Under the pieces are notes generated by a model. That model made no database searches. It was not told where the DNA came from and saw nothing but the letters and a program-made list of their open reading frames with translations. Below, one piece after another: positions 51,295 through 61,767 of a DNA stretch of 64,000 nucleotides. Every line of letters starts with the position of its first letter. The stretch's first letter is position 1. This stretch comes from Clusia tigrina (taxonomy: Eukaryota; Arthropoda; Insecta; Diptera; Clusiidae): assembly GCA_920105625.2 (NCBI GenBank), contig OV050031.1, positions 86,747,995 through 86,811,994 on the forward strand, written 5' to 3'. The translations under genes were made by a program, and so were the position numbers.

Positions 51295-53705
51295 ACTGTA
51301 TGCCTATATCTACCCCTATCTGCCTCAGTCGGCATCTCAGTCGGCCTCGCAGCCTCTATCAGCGTCTCTTTAGGCGTCTCAGTTGTTGCCGCTGTCGATT
51401 GGTGGGTCAGCTGCCTTCTCTATGCCTATATCTACCACCACCTGCCTCAGTCGGCGTCACAGTCGGCTTCGCGGCCTCTGTCAGCGTCTCTGTAGGCGTC
51501 TCAGCCGCTGCCGCTATCGATTGGGGGTTCTGCAGCGTTCTCTATGCCTATATCTACCCCTATCTGCCTCAGTCGGCGTCTCAGTCGAAGTCGCAGCCTC
51601 TGTCAGCGTCTTTGTAGGCGTCTCAGTCGCTGCCGCTGTCGATTGGGGGTCTGCTGCCTTCTCTATGCCTATATCTACCCTTATCTGCCTCAGTCGGCGT
51701 CTCAGTCGGCGTCGCTGCCTCTGTCAGCCTCTCTGAATGCGTCTCAGTCGCTGCCGCTGTCGATTGGGGGGTCTGCTGCCTTATCTATGTCAATATCTAC
51801 CCTATCTGCCTCAGTCGGCGTCTCAGCCTCTGTCAGAGATTCTGTAGGCGGCTCAGTTGTTGCCGCTGTCGATTGGGTTGTCTGCTGCCTTCTCTATGCC
51901 TATGTCTAACCATCTCTGCCTCAGTCGGTGTCTCAGTCAGCGTGGCAGCCTCTGTCAGCGTCTCTGTAGGCGTCTCAGTCGCTGCCGCTGTCGATTGTTG
52001 GGTCTGCTGCGTCTCTATGCCTATATCTAGCCCTACCTGCCTCAGTCGACGTCACCGTAGGCTTCTCAGCCTCTGTCAGCGTCTCTGTATTTGTCTCAGT
52101 CGCTGCCGCTGTCGATTGGGGGGTCTGCTGCCTTCTCAATGCCTATATCTACCCTTATCTGCCTCAGTCGTCGTCTCAGTCGGCGTCGCAGCCTCTGTCA
52201 GCGTCTCTGAATGCGTCTCAGTCGCTGCCGCTGTCGATTGGGTGGTCTTCTGCCTTCTCTATGCCTATATCTACCCTTATCTGCCTCAGTCGGCGTCTCA
52301 GTCGGCGTCGCTGCCTCTGTCAGCCTCTCTGAATGCGTCTCAGTCGCTGCCGCTGTCGATTGGGGGGTCTGCTGCCTTATCTACGTCAATATCTAACCTA
52401 TCTGCCTCAGTCGCCGTCTCAGCCTCTGTCAGAGATTCTGTAGGCGGCTCAGTTGTTGCCGCTGTCGATTGGGTTGTCTGCTGCCTTCTCTATGCCTATG
52501 TCTAACCATCTCTGCCTCAGTCGGCGTCTCAGTCGGCTTCTCAACCTCTGTCAGCGTCTCTGTGGGTGTATCAGTCGCTGCCGCGGTTGATTGGGGGGTC
52601 TGCTGCATTCTCTATGCCTATATCTACTCTTATCTGCCTCAGTCGTCGTCTCAGTCGGCGTCGCAGCCTCTGTCAGCGTCTCTGAATGCGTGTCAGTCGC
52701 TACCGCTGTCGATTGGGGGTCTGCTGCCTTCTCTATGCCTATATCTACCCCTACATGCCTCAGTCGGCGTCACAGTCAGCTTCTCAGCCTCTATCAGCGT
52801 CTTTGTAGGCGTCTCAGTTGTTGCAGCTGTCGATTGGAGGGTCTGCTGCCTTCTCTATGCCTATGTCTACCCCTCTCTGCCTCAGTCGGCGTCGCAGCCT
52901 CTGTCAGCGTCTCTTTAGGCGTCTCAGTCGCTGCCGCTGTCGATTGGGGGGTCTGCTGCCAACTGTATGCCTATATCTACCCCTATCTGCCTCAGTCGGC
53001 CTCGCAGCCTCTATCAGCGTCTCTGTGGGCGTCTCAGTTGTGGCCGCTGTCGATTGGTGGGTCAGCTGCCTTCTCTATGCCTATATCTACCACCACCTGC
53101 CTCAATCGGCGTCACAGTCGGCTTCGCGGCCTCTGTCAGCGTCTCTGTAGGCGTCTCTGTAGGCGTCTCAGCCGCTGCTGCTATCGATTGGGGGTTCTCC
53201 AGCGTTCTCTATGCCTATATCTACCCCTATCTGCCTCAGTCGGCGTCTCAGTCGGCGTCGCAGCCACTGTCAGCGTCGCACCCTCTGTCAGCGTCTCGCT
53301 AGGCGTCTCAATCGCTGCCGCTGTCGATTGGGGGGTCTGCTGCTCTCTCTATGCCAATATCTACCCCTATCTGCCTCAGTCGGCGTCGCAGCCTCTGTCA
53401 GCGTCTCTTTAGGCGTCTCAGTCGCTACCGCTGTCGATTGGGGGTCTGCTGATTTCTCTATGCCTATCTCTTCCCCTATCTGCCTCAGTCGGCGCCACAG
53501 TCGGCTTCGCAGCCTCTGTCAGCGTCTCTGTAGGTCTCTCAGTCGCTGCCGCTGTCGATTGGGGGGGGTCTGCTGCCTTATCTATGCCAATATCTACCCT
53601 TATCTGCCTCAGTCTGCGTCTCAGTCGGCGTCGCAGCCTCTGTCCGCGTCTCTGTAGGCGTCTCAGCCGCTGCCGCTGTCGATTGGGGGGTCTGCCACCT
53701 TCTCT
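51295..53705. repeat. Higher-order block E/F, copy 2, with internal 596-bp shift repeat
   Basis: The second copy of the block at 46745-48925. It carries an extra internal repetition: about 255 bp at 51661-51915 recur at 52257-52511, a shift of 596 bp, including the gtcagagattctgtagg marker. This insertion, combined with loss of neighbouring units, accounts for the change in shift from 4549 to 4780. Confidence 0.78.
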
Positions 53706-54700
53706 ATGCCTATATCTACCCCTATCTGCCTCAGTCGGCGTTGCAGCCTCTTCCAGCGTCTCTGTAGGCGTCTCAGTCGCTGCCGCTGTCGATTGGGGGG
53801 TCCGCTGCCTTCTCTATGCCAATATCTAGCCCTCTCTGCCTTAGTCGGCGTCTCAGTCGGCGTCGCAGCCTCTGTCAGCGTCTCTGTAGGTGTCTAAGTC
53901 GCCACCGCTGTCGATTGGGGGTTCTGCTGCCTTCTCTATGCCTATATCTACCCCTATCTGCCTCAGTCGGCATCTCAGTCGTCGTCGCAGCCTCTATCAG
54001 CGTCTCTGTAGGCGTCTCAGTTGTTGCCGCTGTCGATTGGGGGGTCTGCTGCCTTCTCTATGCCTATATCTACCCCTACCTGCCTCAGTCACCGTCACAG
54101 TCGGCTTCGCAGCCTCTGTCAGCGTCTCTGTAGGTGTCTAAGTCGCCACCGCTGTCGATTGGGGGTTCTGCTGCCTTCTCTTTGGCTATATCTACCCCTA
54201 CCTGCCTCAGTTGGCGTCACAGCAGTCGGCTTCTCAGCCTCTGTCAGCGTCTCTGTAGGCGTCTCAGTTGTTGCCGCTGTCGATTTGGGGGGTCTGCTGC
54301 CTTATCTATGCCAATATTTACCCTTATCTGCCTCAGTCGGCGTCTCAGTCGGCGTCGCAGCCTCTGTCAGCGTCTCTGTAGGTCTCTCAGTCGCTGCCGC
54401 TGTCGATTGGGGGGGGTCTGCTGCCTTATCTATGCCAATATCTACCCTTATCTGCCTCAGTCTGCGTCTCAGTCGGCGTCGCAGCCTCTGTCCGCGTCTC
54501 TGTAGGCGTCTCAGCCGCTGCCGCTGTCGATTGGGGGGTCTGCCACCTTCTCTATGCCTATATCTACCCCTATCTGCCTCAGTCGGCGTTGCAGCCTCTT
54601 CCAGCGTCTCTGTAGGCGTCTCAGTCGCTGCCGCTGTCGATTGGGGGGGTCCGCTGCCTTCTCTATGCCAATATCTAGCCCTCTCTGCATTAGTCGGCGT
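53520..54700. repeat. 848-bp spaced duplication in the 122-bp array
   Basis: Roughly 330 bp at 53520-53850 recur at 54368-54700 with a shift of exactly 848 bp. The diagnostic taggtctctc is at 53531 and 54379, and the rare agtctgcgtc is at 53611 and 54459. Both are followed by gtctgccacc and the tcggcgttgcagcc variant. Confidence 0.8.
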
Positions 54701-54759
54701 CTCACTCGGCGTCGCAGCCTCTGTCAGCGTCTCTGTAGGCGTCTCAGTCGCTGCCGCTG

Positions 54760-57531
54760 TTGATTAGGGGGTCTGCTGCCTTCTCTTTGCCTATATTTAC
54801 CTCTATCAGCCTCAGTCGGCATCTCAGTCGGCGTCGCAGCCTCTATCAGCGTCTCTGTAGGCGTCTCAGTTGTTGCCGCTGTCGATTGGGGGGTCTGCTG
54901 CCTTCTCTATGCCTATATCTACCCCTACCTGCCTCAGTCGCTGTCACAGTCGGCTTCGCAGCCTCTGTCAGCGTCTCTGTAGGTGTCTAAGTCGCCACCG
55001 CTGTCGATTGGGGGTTCTGCTGCCTTCTCTTTGGCTATATCTACCCCTACCTGCCTCAGTTGGCGTCACAGTCGGCTTCTCAGCCTCTGTCAGCGTCTCT
55101 GTAGGCGTCTCAGTTGTTGCCGCTGTCGATTTGGGGGGTCTGCTGACTTCTCTATGCCTATGTCTACCCCTATCTGCCTCAGTCGGCGTCTCAGTCGGAG
55201 TCACAGCGTCTGTCACCGTCGCACCCTCTGTCAGCGTCGCACCCTCTGTCAGCGTCTCTGTAGGCGTCTCAGTCGCTGCCGCTGTCGATTGGGGGGGTCT
55301 GCTGCTCTCTCTATGCCAATATCTACCCCTATTTGCCTCAGTCGGCGTCGCAGCCTCTGTCAGCGTCTTTGTAGGCGTCTCAGTCGCTGCCGCTGTGGGT
55401 TGGGGTGGTCTGCTGCCGTCTCTATGCCTATCATTTCCCCTATCTGCCTCAGTCGGCGCCACAGTCGGCATCGCAGCCTCTCTCAGCGTCTATGTTGGCG
55501 CCTCAGTCGCTGCCGCAGTCGATTGGGGGGGTCTGCTGCCGTCTCTATGCCAATATCTACCCCTATCTGCCTCAGTCAGCGTCTCAGTCAGCGTCGCACC
55601 CACTGTCAGCGTCTATATGCCTATGTCTAACCATCTCTGCCTCAGTCGGCGTCTCAGTCGGCGTCTCAGTCGGCGTCGCAGCCTCTGTCAGCGTCTCTGT
55701 TGTCGTCTCAGTCGCTGCCGCTGTCGATTGGGGGGTCTGCTGCGTTCTCTATGCCAATATCTACCCTTATCTGCCTCAGTCGGCGTCTCAGTCGGCGTCA
55801 CAACCTCTGTCAGCGTCTCTGAATGCGTCTCAGTCACTGCCGCTGTCGATTGGAGGGTCTGATGCCTTCTCTATGCCTATATCTACTCCTATCTGCCTCA
55901 GTCGGAGTCTCAGTCGGCATCGCAGCTTCTGTCAGCGTCTATGTAGGCGTCTCAGTCGCTGCCGCTGTCGATTGGGGGTCTGATGCCTTCTCTATGCCTA
56001 TATCTTCCCCTGCCTGCCTCAGTCGGAGTCTCAGTCGGCATCGCAGCCTCTGTCAGCGTCTATGTAGGCGTCTCAGTCGCTGCCGCCGTCGATTGGGGGG
56101 TCTGCTGCCTTCTCTATGCCAATATATACCCTTATCTGCCTCAGTCGGCGTCGCAGCCTCTGTCAGCGTCTCTGAATGCGTCTCAGTCGCTGCCGCTGTC
56201 GATTGGGTGGTCTTCTGCCTTCTCTATGCCTATATCTACCCCTATCTGCCTCAGTCGGCGTCTCAGTCGGCTTCTCAACCTCTGTCAGCGTCTCTGTGGG
56301 TGTATCAGTCGCTGCCGCTGTCGATTGGGGGGTCTGCTGCCAACTGTATGCCTATATCTACCCCTATCTGCCTCAGTCGGCCTCGCAGCCTCTATCAGCG
56401 TCTCTGTAGGCGTCTCAGTTGTTGCCGCTGTCGATTGGTGGGTCAGCTGCCTTCTCTATGCCTATATCTACCACCACCTGCCTCAGTCGGCGTCACAGTC
56501 GGCTTCGCGGCCTCTGTCAGCATCTCTGTAGGCGTCTCTGTAGGCGTCTCAGCCGCTGCTGCTATCGATTGGGGGTTCTGCAGCGTTCTCTATGCCTATA
56601 TCTACCCCTATCTGCCTCAGTCGGCGTCTCAGTCGGCGTCGCAGCCACTGTCAGCGTCGCACCCTCTGTCAGCGTCTCGCTAGGCGTCTCAATCGCTGCC
56701 GCTGTCGATTGGGGGGTCTGCTGCTCTCTCTATGCCAATATCTACCCCTATCTGCCTCAGTCGGCGTCGCAGCCTCTGTCAGCGTCTCTTTAGGCGTCTC
56801 AGTCGCTACCGCTGTCGATTGGGGGTCTGCTGATTTCTCTATGCCTATCTCTTCCCCTATCTGCCTCAGTCGGCGCCACAGTCGGCTTCGCAGCCTCTGT
56901 CAGCGTCTCTGTAGGTCTCTCAGTCGCTGCCGCTGTCGATTGGGGGGGTCTGCTGCCTTATCTATGCCAATATCTACCCTTATCTGTCTCAGTCGGCGTC
57001 TCAGTCGGCGTCGCAGCCTCTGTCCGCGTCTCTGTAGGCGTCTCAGCCGCTGCCGCTGTCGATTGGGGGTCTGCCACCTTCTCTATGCCTATATCTACCC
57101 CTATCTGCCTCAGTCGGCGTCGCAGCCTCTTTCAGCGTCTCTGTAGGCGTTTCAGTCGCTGCCGCTGTCGATTGGGGGGTCCGCTGCCTTCTCTATGCCA
57201 ATATCTAGCCCTCTCTGCCTTAGTCGGCGTCTCAGTCGGCGTCGCAGCCTCTGTCAGCGTCTCTGTAGGTGTCTAAGTCGCCACCGCTGTCGATTGGGGG
57301 TTCTGCTGCCTTCTCTATGCCTATATCTACCCCTATCTGCCTCAGTCGGCGTCTCAGTCGGCGTCGCAGCCTCTTTCAGCGTCTCAGTAGGCGTCTCAGT
57401 CGCTGCCGCTGTCGATTGGGGTTCGCTGCCTTCTCTATGCCAATATCTAGCCCTCTCTGCATTAGTCGGCGTCTCAGTCGGCGTCGCAGCCTCTGTCAGC
57501 GTCTCTGTAGGCGTCTCAGTCGCTGCCGCTG
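54760..57531. repeat. 2.8-kb higher-order repeat, copy 1
   Basis: 2772 bp followed directly by a second copy at 57532. Markers include the tgattagggggtctg unit, a gtgtctaagtcgcc unit, the gtcaccgtcgcaccc unit near 55210, gctgtgggttggggtgg near 55393, gcctatcatttcccc near 55427, and a triple 12-bp repeat at 55643. Similarity between the copies persists to about 57.34 kb here, corresponding to about 60.13 kb in the second copy. Confidence 0.85.
55643..55678 (+). repeat. 12-bp minisatellite, 3 copies
   Basis: cagtcggcgtct at 55643-55654 and 55655-55666, followed by cagtcggcgtcg at 55667-55678. Ordinary units have two copies in total. Confidence 0.92.
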
Positions 57532-60130
57532 TTGATTAGGGGGTCTGCTGCCTTCTCTTTGCCTATATTTACCTCTATCAGCCTCAGTCGGCATCTCAGT
57601 CGGCGTCGCAGCCTCTATCAGCGTCTCTGTAGGCGTCTCAGTTGTTGCCGCTGTCGATTGGGGTGTCTGCTGCCTTCTCTATGCCTATATCTACCCCTAC
57701 CTGCCTCAGTCGCTGTCACAGTCGGCTTCGCAGCCTCTGTCAGCGTCTCTGTAGGTGTCTAAGTCGCCACCGCTGTCGATTGGGGGTTCTGCTGCCTTCT
57801 CTTTGGCTATATCTACCCCTACCTGCCTCAGTTGGCGTCACAGTCGGCTTCTCAGCCTCTGTCAGCGTCTCTGTAGGCGTCTCAGTTGTTGCCGCTGTCG
57901 ATTTGGGGGGTCTGCTGACTTCTCTATGCCTATGTCTACCCCTATCTGCCTCAGTCGGCGTCTCAGTCGGCGTCACAGCGTCTGTCACCGTCGCATCCTC
58001 TGTCAGCGTCGCACCCTCTGTCAGCGCCTCTGTAGGCGTCTCAGTCGCTGCCGCTGTCGATTGGGGGGGTCTGCTGCTCTCTCTATGCCAATATCTACCC
58101 CTATTTGCCTCAGTCGGCGTCGCAGCCTCTGTCAGCGTCTTTGTAGGCGTCTCAGTCGCTGCCGCTGTGGGTTGGGGTGGTCTGCTGCCGTCTCTATGCC
58201 TATCATTTCCCCTATCTGCCTCAGTCGGCGCCACAGTCGGCATCGCAGCCTCTCTCAGCGTCTATGTCGGCGCCTCAGTCGCTGCCGCAGTCGATTGGGG
58301 GGGTCTGCTGCCGTCTCTATGCCAATATCTACCCCTATCTGCCTCAGTCAGCGTCCCAGTCAGCGTCGCACCCACTGTCAGCGTCTATATGCCTATGTCT
58401 AACCATCTCTGCCTCAGTCGGCGTCTCAGTCGGCGTCTCAATCGGCGTCTCAGTCGGCGTCGCAGCCTCTGTCAGCGTCTCTGTTGTCGTCTCAGTCGCA
58501 GCCGCTGTCGATTGGGGGGTCTGCTGCGTTCTCTATGCCAATATCTACCCTTATCTGCCTCAGTCGGCGTCTCAGTCGGCGTCACAGCCTCTGTCAGCGT
58601 CTCTGAATGCGTCTCAGTCACTGCCGCTGTCGATTGGAGGGTCTGATGCCTTCTCTATGCCTATATCTACTCCTATCTGCCTCAGTCGGAGTCTCAGTCG
58701 GCATCGCAGCTTCTGTCAGCGTCTATGTAGGCGTCTCAGTCGCTGCCGCTGTCGATTGGGGGTCTGATGCCTTCTCTATGCCTATATCTTCCCCTACCTG
58801 CCTCAGTCGGAGTCTCAGTCGGCATCGCAGCCTCTGTCAGCGTCTATGTAGGCGTCTCAGTCGCTGCCGCCGTCGACTGGGGGGTCTGCTGCCTTCTCTA
58901 TGCCAATATATACCCTTATCTGCCTCAGTCGGCGTCGCAGCCTCTGTCAGCGTCTCTGAATGCGTCTCAGTCGCTGCCGCTGTCGATTGGGTGGTCTTCT
59001 GCCTTCTCTATGCCTATATCTACCCCTATCTGCCTCAGTCGGCGTCTCAGTCGGCCTTTGTCAGCGTCTCTGTGGGTGTATCAGTCGCTGCCGCTGTCGA
59101 TTGGGGGGTCTGCTGCCAACTGTATGCCTATATCTACCCCTATCTGCCTCAGTCGGCCTCGCAGCCTCTATCAGCGTCTCTGTAGGCGTCTCAGTTGTTG
59201 CCGCTGTCGATTGGTGGGTCAGCTGCCTTCTCTATGCCTATATCTACCACCACCTGCCTCAGTCGGCGTCACAGTCGGCTTCGCGGCCTCTGTCAGCGTC
59301 TCTGTAGGCGTCTCTGTAGGCGTCTCAGCCGCTGCTGCTATCGATTGGGGGTTCTGCAGCGTTCTCTATGCCTATATCTACCCCTATCTGCCTCAGTCGG
59401 CGTCTCAGTCGGCGTCTCAGTCGGCGTCGCAGCCACTGTCAGCGTCGCACCCTCTGTCAGCGTCTCGCTAGGCGTCTCAATCGCTGCCGCTGTCGATTAG
59501 GGGGTCTGCTGCTCTCTCTATGCCAATATCTACCCCTATCTGCCTCAGTCGGCGTCGCAGCCTCTGTCAGCGTCTCTTTAGGCGTCTCAGTCGCTACCGC
59601 TGTCGATTGGGGGTCTGCTGATTTCTCTATGCCTATCTCTTCCCCTATCTGCCTCAGTCGGCGCCACAGTCGGCTTCGCAGCCTCTGTCAGCGTCTCTGC
59701 AGGTCTCTCAGTCGCTGCCGCTGTCGATTGGGGGGGGGTCTGCTGCCTTATCTATGCCAATATCTACCCTTATCTGCCTCAGTCGGCGTCTCAGTCAGCG
59801 TCGCAGCCTCTGTCCGCGTCTCTGTAGGCGTCTCAGCCGCTGCCGCTGTCGATTGGGGGTCTGCCACCTTCTCTATGCCTATATCTACCCCTATCTGCCT
59901 CAGTCGGCGTCGCAGCCTCTTTCAGCGTCTCTGTAGGCGTCTCAGTCGCTGCCGCTGTCGATTGGGGGGTCCGCTGCCTTCTCTATGCCAATATCTAGCC
60001 CTCTCTGCCTTAGTCGGCGTCTCAGTCGGCGTCGCAGCCTCTGTCAGCGTCTCTGTAGGTGTCTAAGTCGCCACCGCTGTCGATTGGGGGTTCTGCTGCC
60101 TTCTCTATGCCTATATCTACCCCTATCTGC
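57532..60130. repeat. 2.8-kb higher-order repeat, copy 2
   Basis: Copy 2 of the block starting at 54760. The shift is 2772 bp at the start, 2784 after one extra 12-bp repeat at 58415-58462, 2776 after an 8-bp deletion near 59055, and about 2790 after another added 12-mer near 59400 and small poly-G changes. A partial third copy of the marker stretch lies at about 61.20-61.78 kb. The indels are mostly gains of 12 bp or changes in G-run length. Confidence 0.85.
58415..58462 (+). repeat. 12-bp minisatellite, 4 copies
   Basis: Four 12-mers occupy the position homologous to 55643. The third is caatcggcgtct (one substitution) and the last is the usual cagtcggcgtcg. Confidence 0.92.
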
Positions 60131-60945
60131 CTCAGTCGGCATCTCAGTCGGCGTCGCAGCCTCTATCAGCGTCTCTGTAGGCGTCTCAGTTGTTGCCGCT
60201 GTCGATTGGGGGGTCTGCTGCCTTCTCTATGCCTATATCTACCCCTACCTGCCTCAGTCGCCGTCACAGTCGGCTTCGCAGCCTCTGTCAGCGTCTCTGT
60301 AGGTGTCTAAGTCACCACCGCTGTCGATTGGGGGTTCTGCTGCCTTCTTTTTGGCTATATCTACCCCTACCTGCCTCAGTTGGCGTCACAGTCGGCTTCT
60401 CAGCCTCTGTCAGCGTCTCTGTAGGCGTCTCAGTTGTTGCCGCTGTCGATTTGGGAGGTCTGCTGCCTTATCTATGCCAATATTTACCCTTATCTGCCTC
60501 AGTCGGCGTCTCAGTCGGCGTCGCAGCCTCTGTCCGCGTCTCTGTAGGCGTCTCAGCTGCTGCCGCTGTCGATTGGGGGGTCTGCCACCTTCTCTATGCC
60601 TATATCTACCCCTATCTGCCTCAGTCGGCATCTCAGTCGGCGTCGCAACCTCTATCAGCGTCTCTGTAGGCGTCTCAGTTGTTGCCGCTGTCGATTGGGG
60701 GGTCTGCTGCCTTCTCTATGCCTATATCTACCCCTACCTGCCTCAGTCGCCGTCACAGTCGGCTTCGCAGCCTCTGTCAGCGTCTCTGTAGGTGTCTAAG
60801 TCGCCACCGCTGTCGATTGGGGGTTCTGCTGCCTTCTTTTTGGCTATATCTACCCCTACCTGCCTCAGTTGGCGTCACAGTCGGCTTCTCAGCCTCTGTC
60901 AGCGTCTCTGTAGGCGTCTCAGTTGTTGCCGCTGTCGATTGGGGG
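60110..60945. repeat. 489-bp (4-unit) tandem duplication
   Basis: The stretch at about 60110-60455 recurs at 60600-60945 at a shift of 489 bp, about four units. Both copies carry the otherwise unseen gccttctttttggc variant (near 60341 and 60830), so the duplication followed that mutation. Confidence 0.82.
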
Positions 60946-61695
60946 GTCTGCTGCCTTCTCTATGCCTATATCTACCCCTACCTGCCTCAGTCGCCGTCAC
61001 AGTCGGCTTCGCAGCCTCTGTCAGCGTCTCTGTAGGCGTCTCAGCTGCTGCCGCTGTCGATTGGGGGGTCTGCCACCTTCTCTATGCCTATATCTACACC
61101 TATCTGCCTCAGTCGGCGTCTCAGTCGGCGTCGCAGCCTCTTTCAGCGTCTCAGTAGGCGTCTCAGTCGCTGCCGCTGTCGATTGGGGGGTCCGCTGCCT
61201 TCTCTATGCCTATGTCTACCCCTATCTGCCTCAGTCGGCGTCTCAGTCGGCGTCACAGCGTCTGTCACCGTCGCACCTTCTGTCAGCGTCGCACCCTCTG
61301 TCAGCGTCTCTGTAGGCGTCTCAGTCGCTGCCGCTGTCGATTGGGGGGGTCTGCTGCTCTCTCTATGCCAATATCTACCCCTATTTGCCTCAGTCGGCGT
61401 CGCAGCCTCTGTCAGCGTCTTTGTAGGCGTCTCAGTCGCTGCCGCTGTGGGTTGGGGTGGTCTGCTGCCGTCTCTATGCCTATCATTTCCCCTATCTGCC
61501 TCAGTCGGCGCCACAGTCGGCATCGCAGCCTCTCTCAGCGTCTATGTCGGCGCCTCAGTCGCTGCCGCTGTCGATTGGGGGGGGTCTGCTGCCGTCTCTA
61601 TGCCAATATCTACCCCTATCTGCCTCAGTCAGCGTCTCAGTCAGCGTCGCACCCACTGTCAGCGTCTATATGCCTATGTCTAACCATCTCTGCCT

Positions 61696-61767
61696 CAGTC
61701 GGCGTCTCAGTCGGCGTCTCAGTCGGCGTCTCAGTCGGCGTCTCAGTCGGCGTCTCAGTCGGCGTCG
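61696..61767 (+). repeat. 12-bp minisatellite, 6 copies
   Basis: Five perfect cagtcggcgtct copies run from 61696 to 61755, followed by cagtcggcgtcg at 61756-61767. This is the longest expansion of the internal 12-mer in the window and lies at the position homologous to 55643 and 58415. Confidence 0.93.

Noticed and set aside
54968..55471. Minus-strand 167-codon Thr/Glu/Pro-rich frame resembling a mucin-like repeat
   Set aside because: The 122-bp period is not divisible by three, so no constant peptide repeat is kept. Similar frames recur wherever the same HOR occurs (57740-58243, 61143-61523). It is best explained as a reverse-complement shadow of the satellite.
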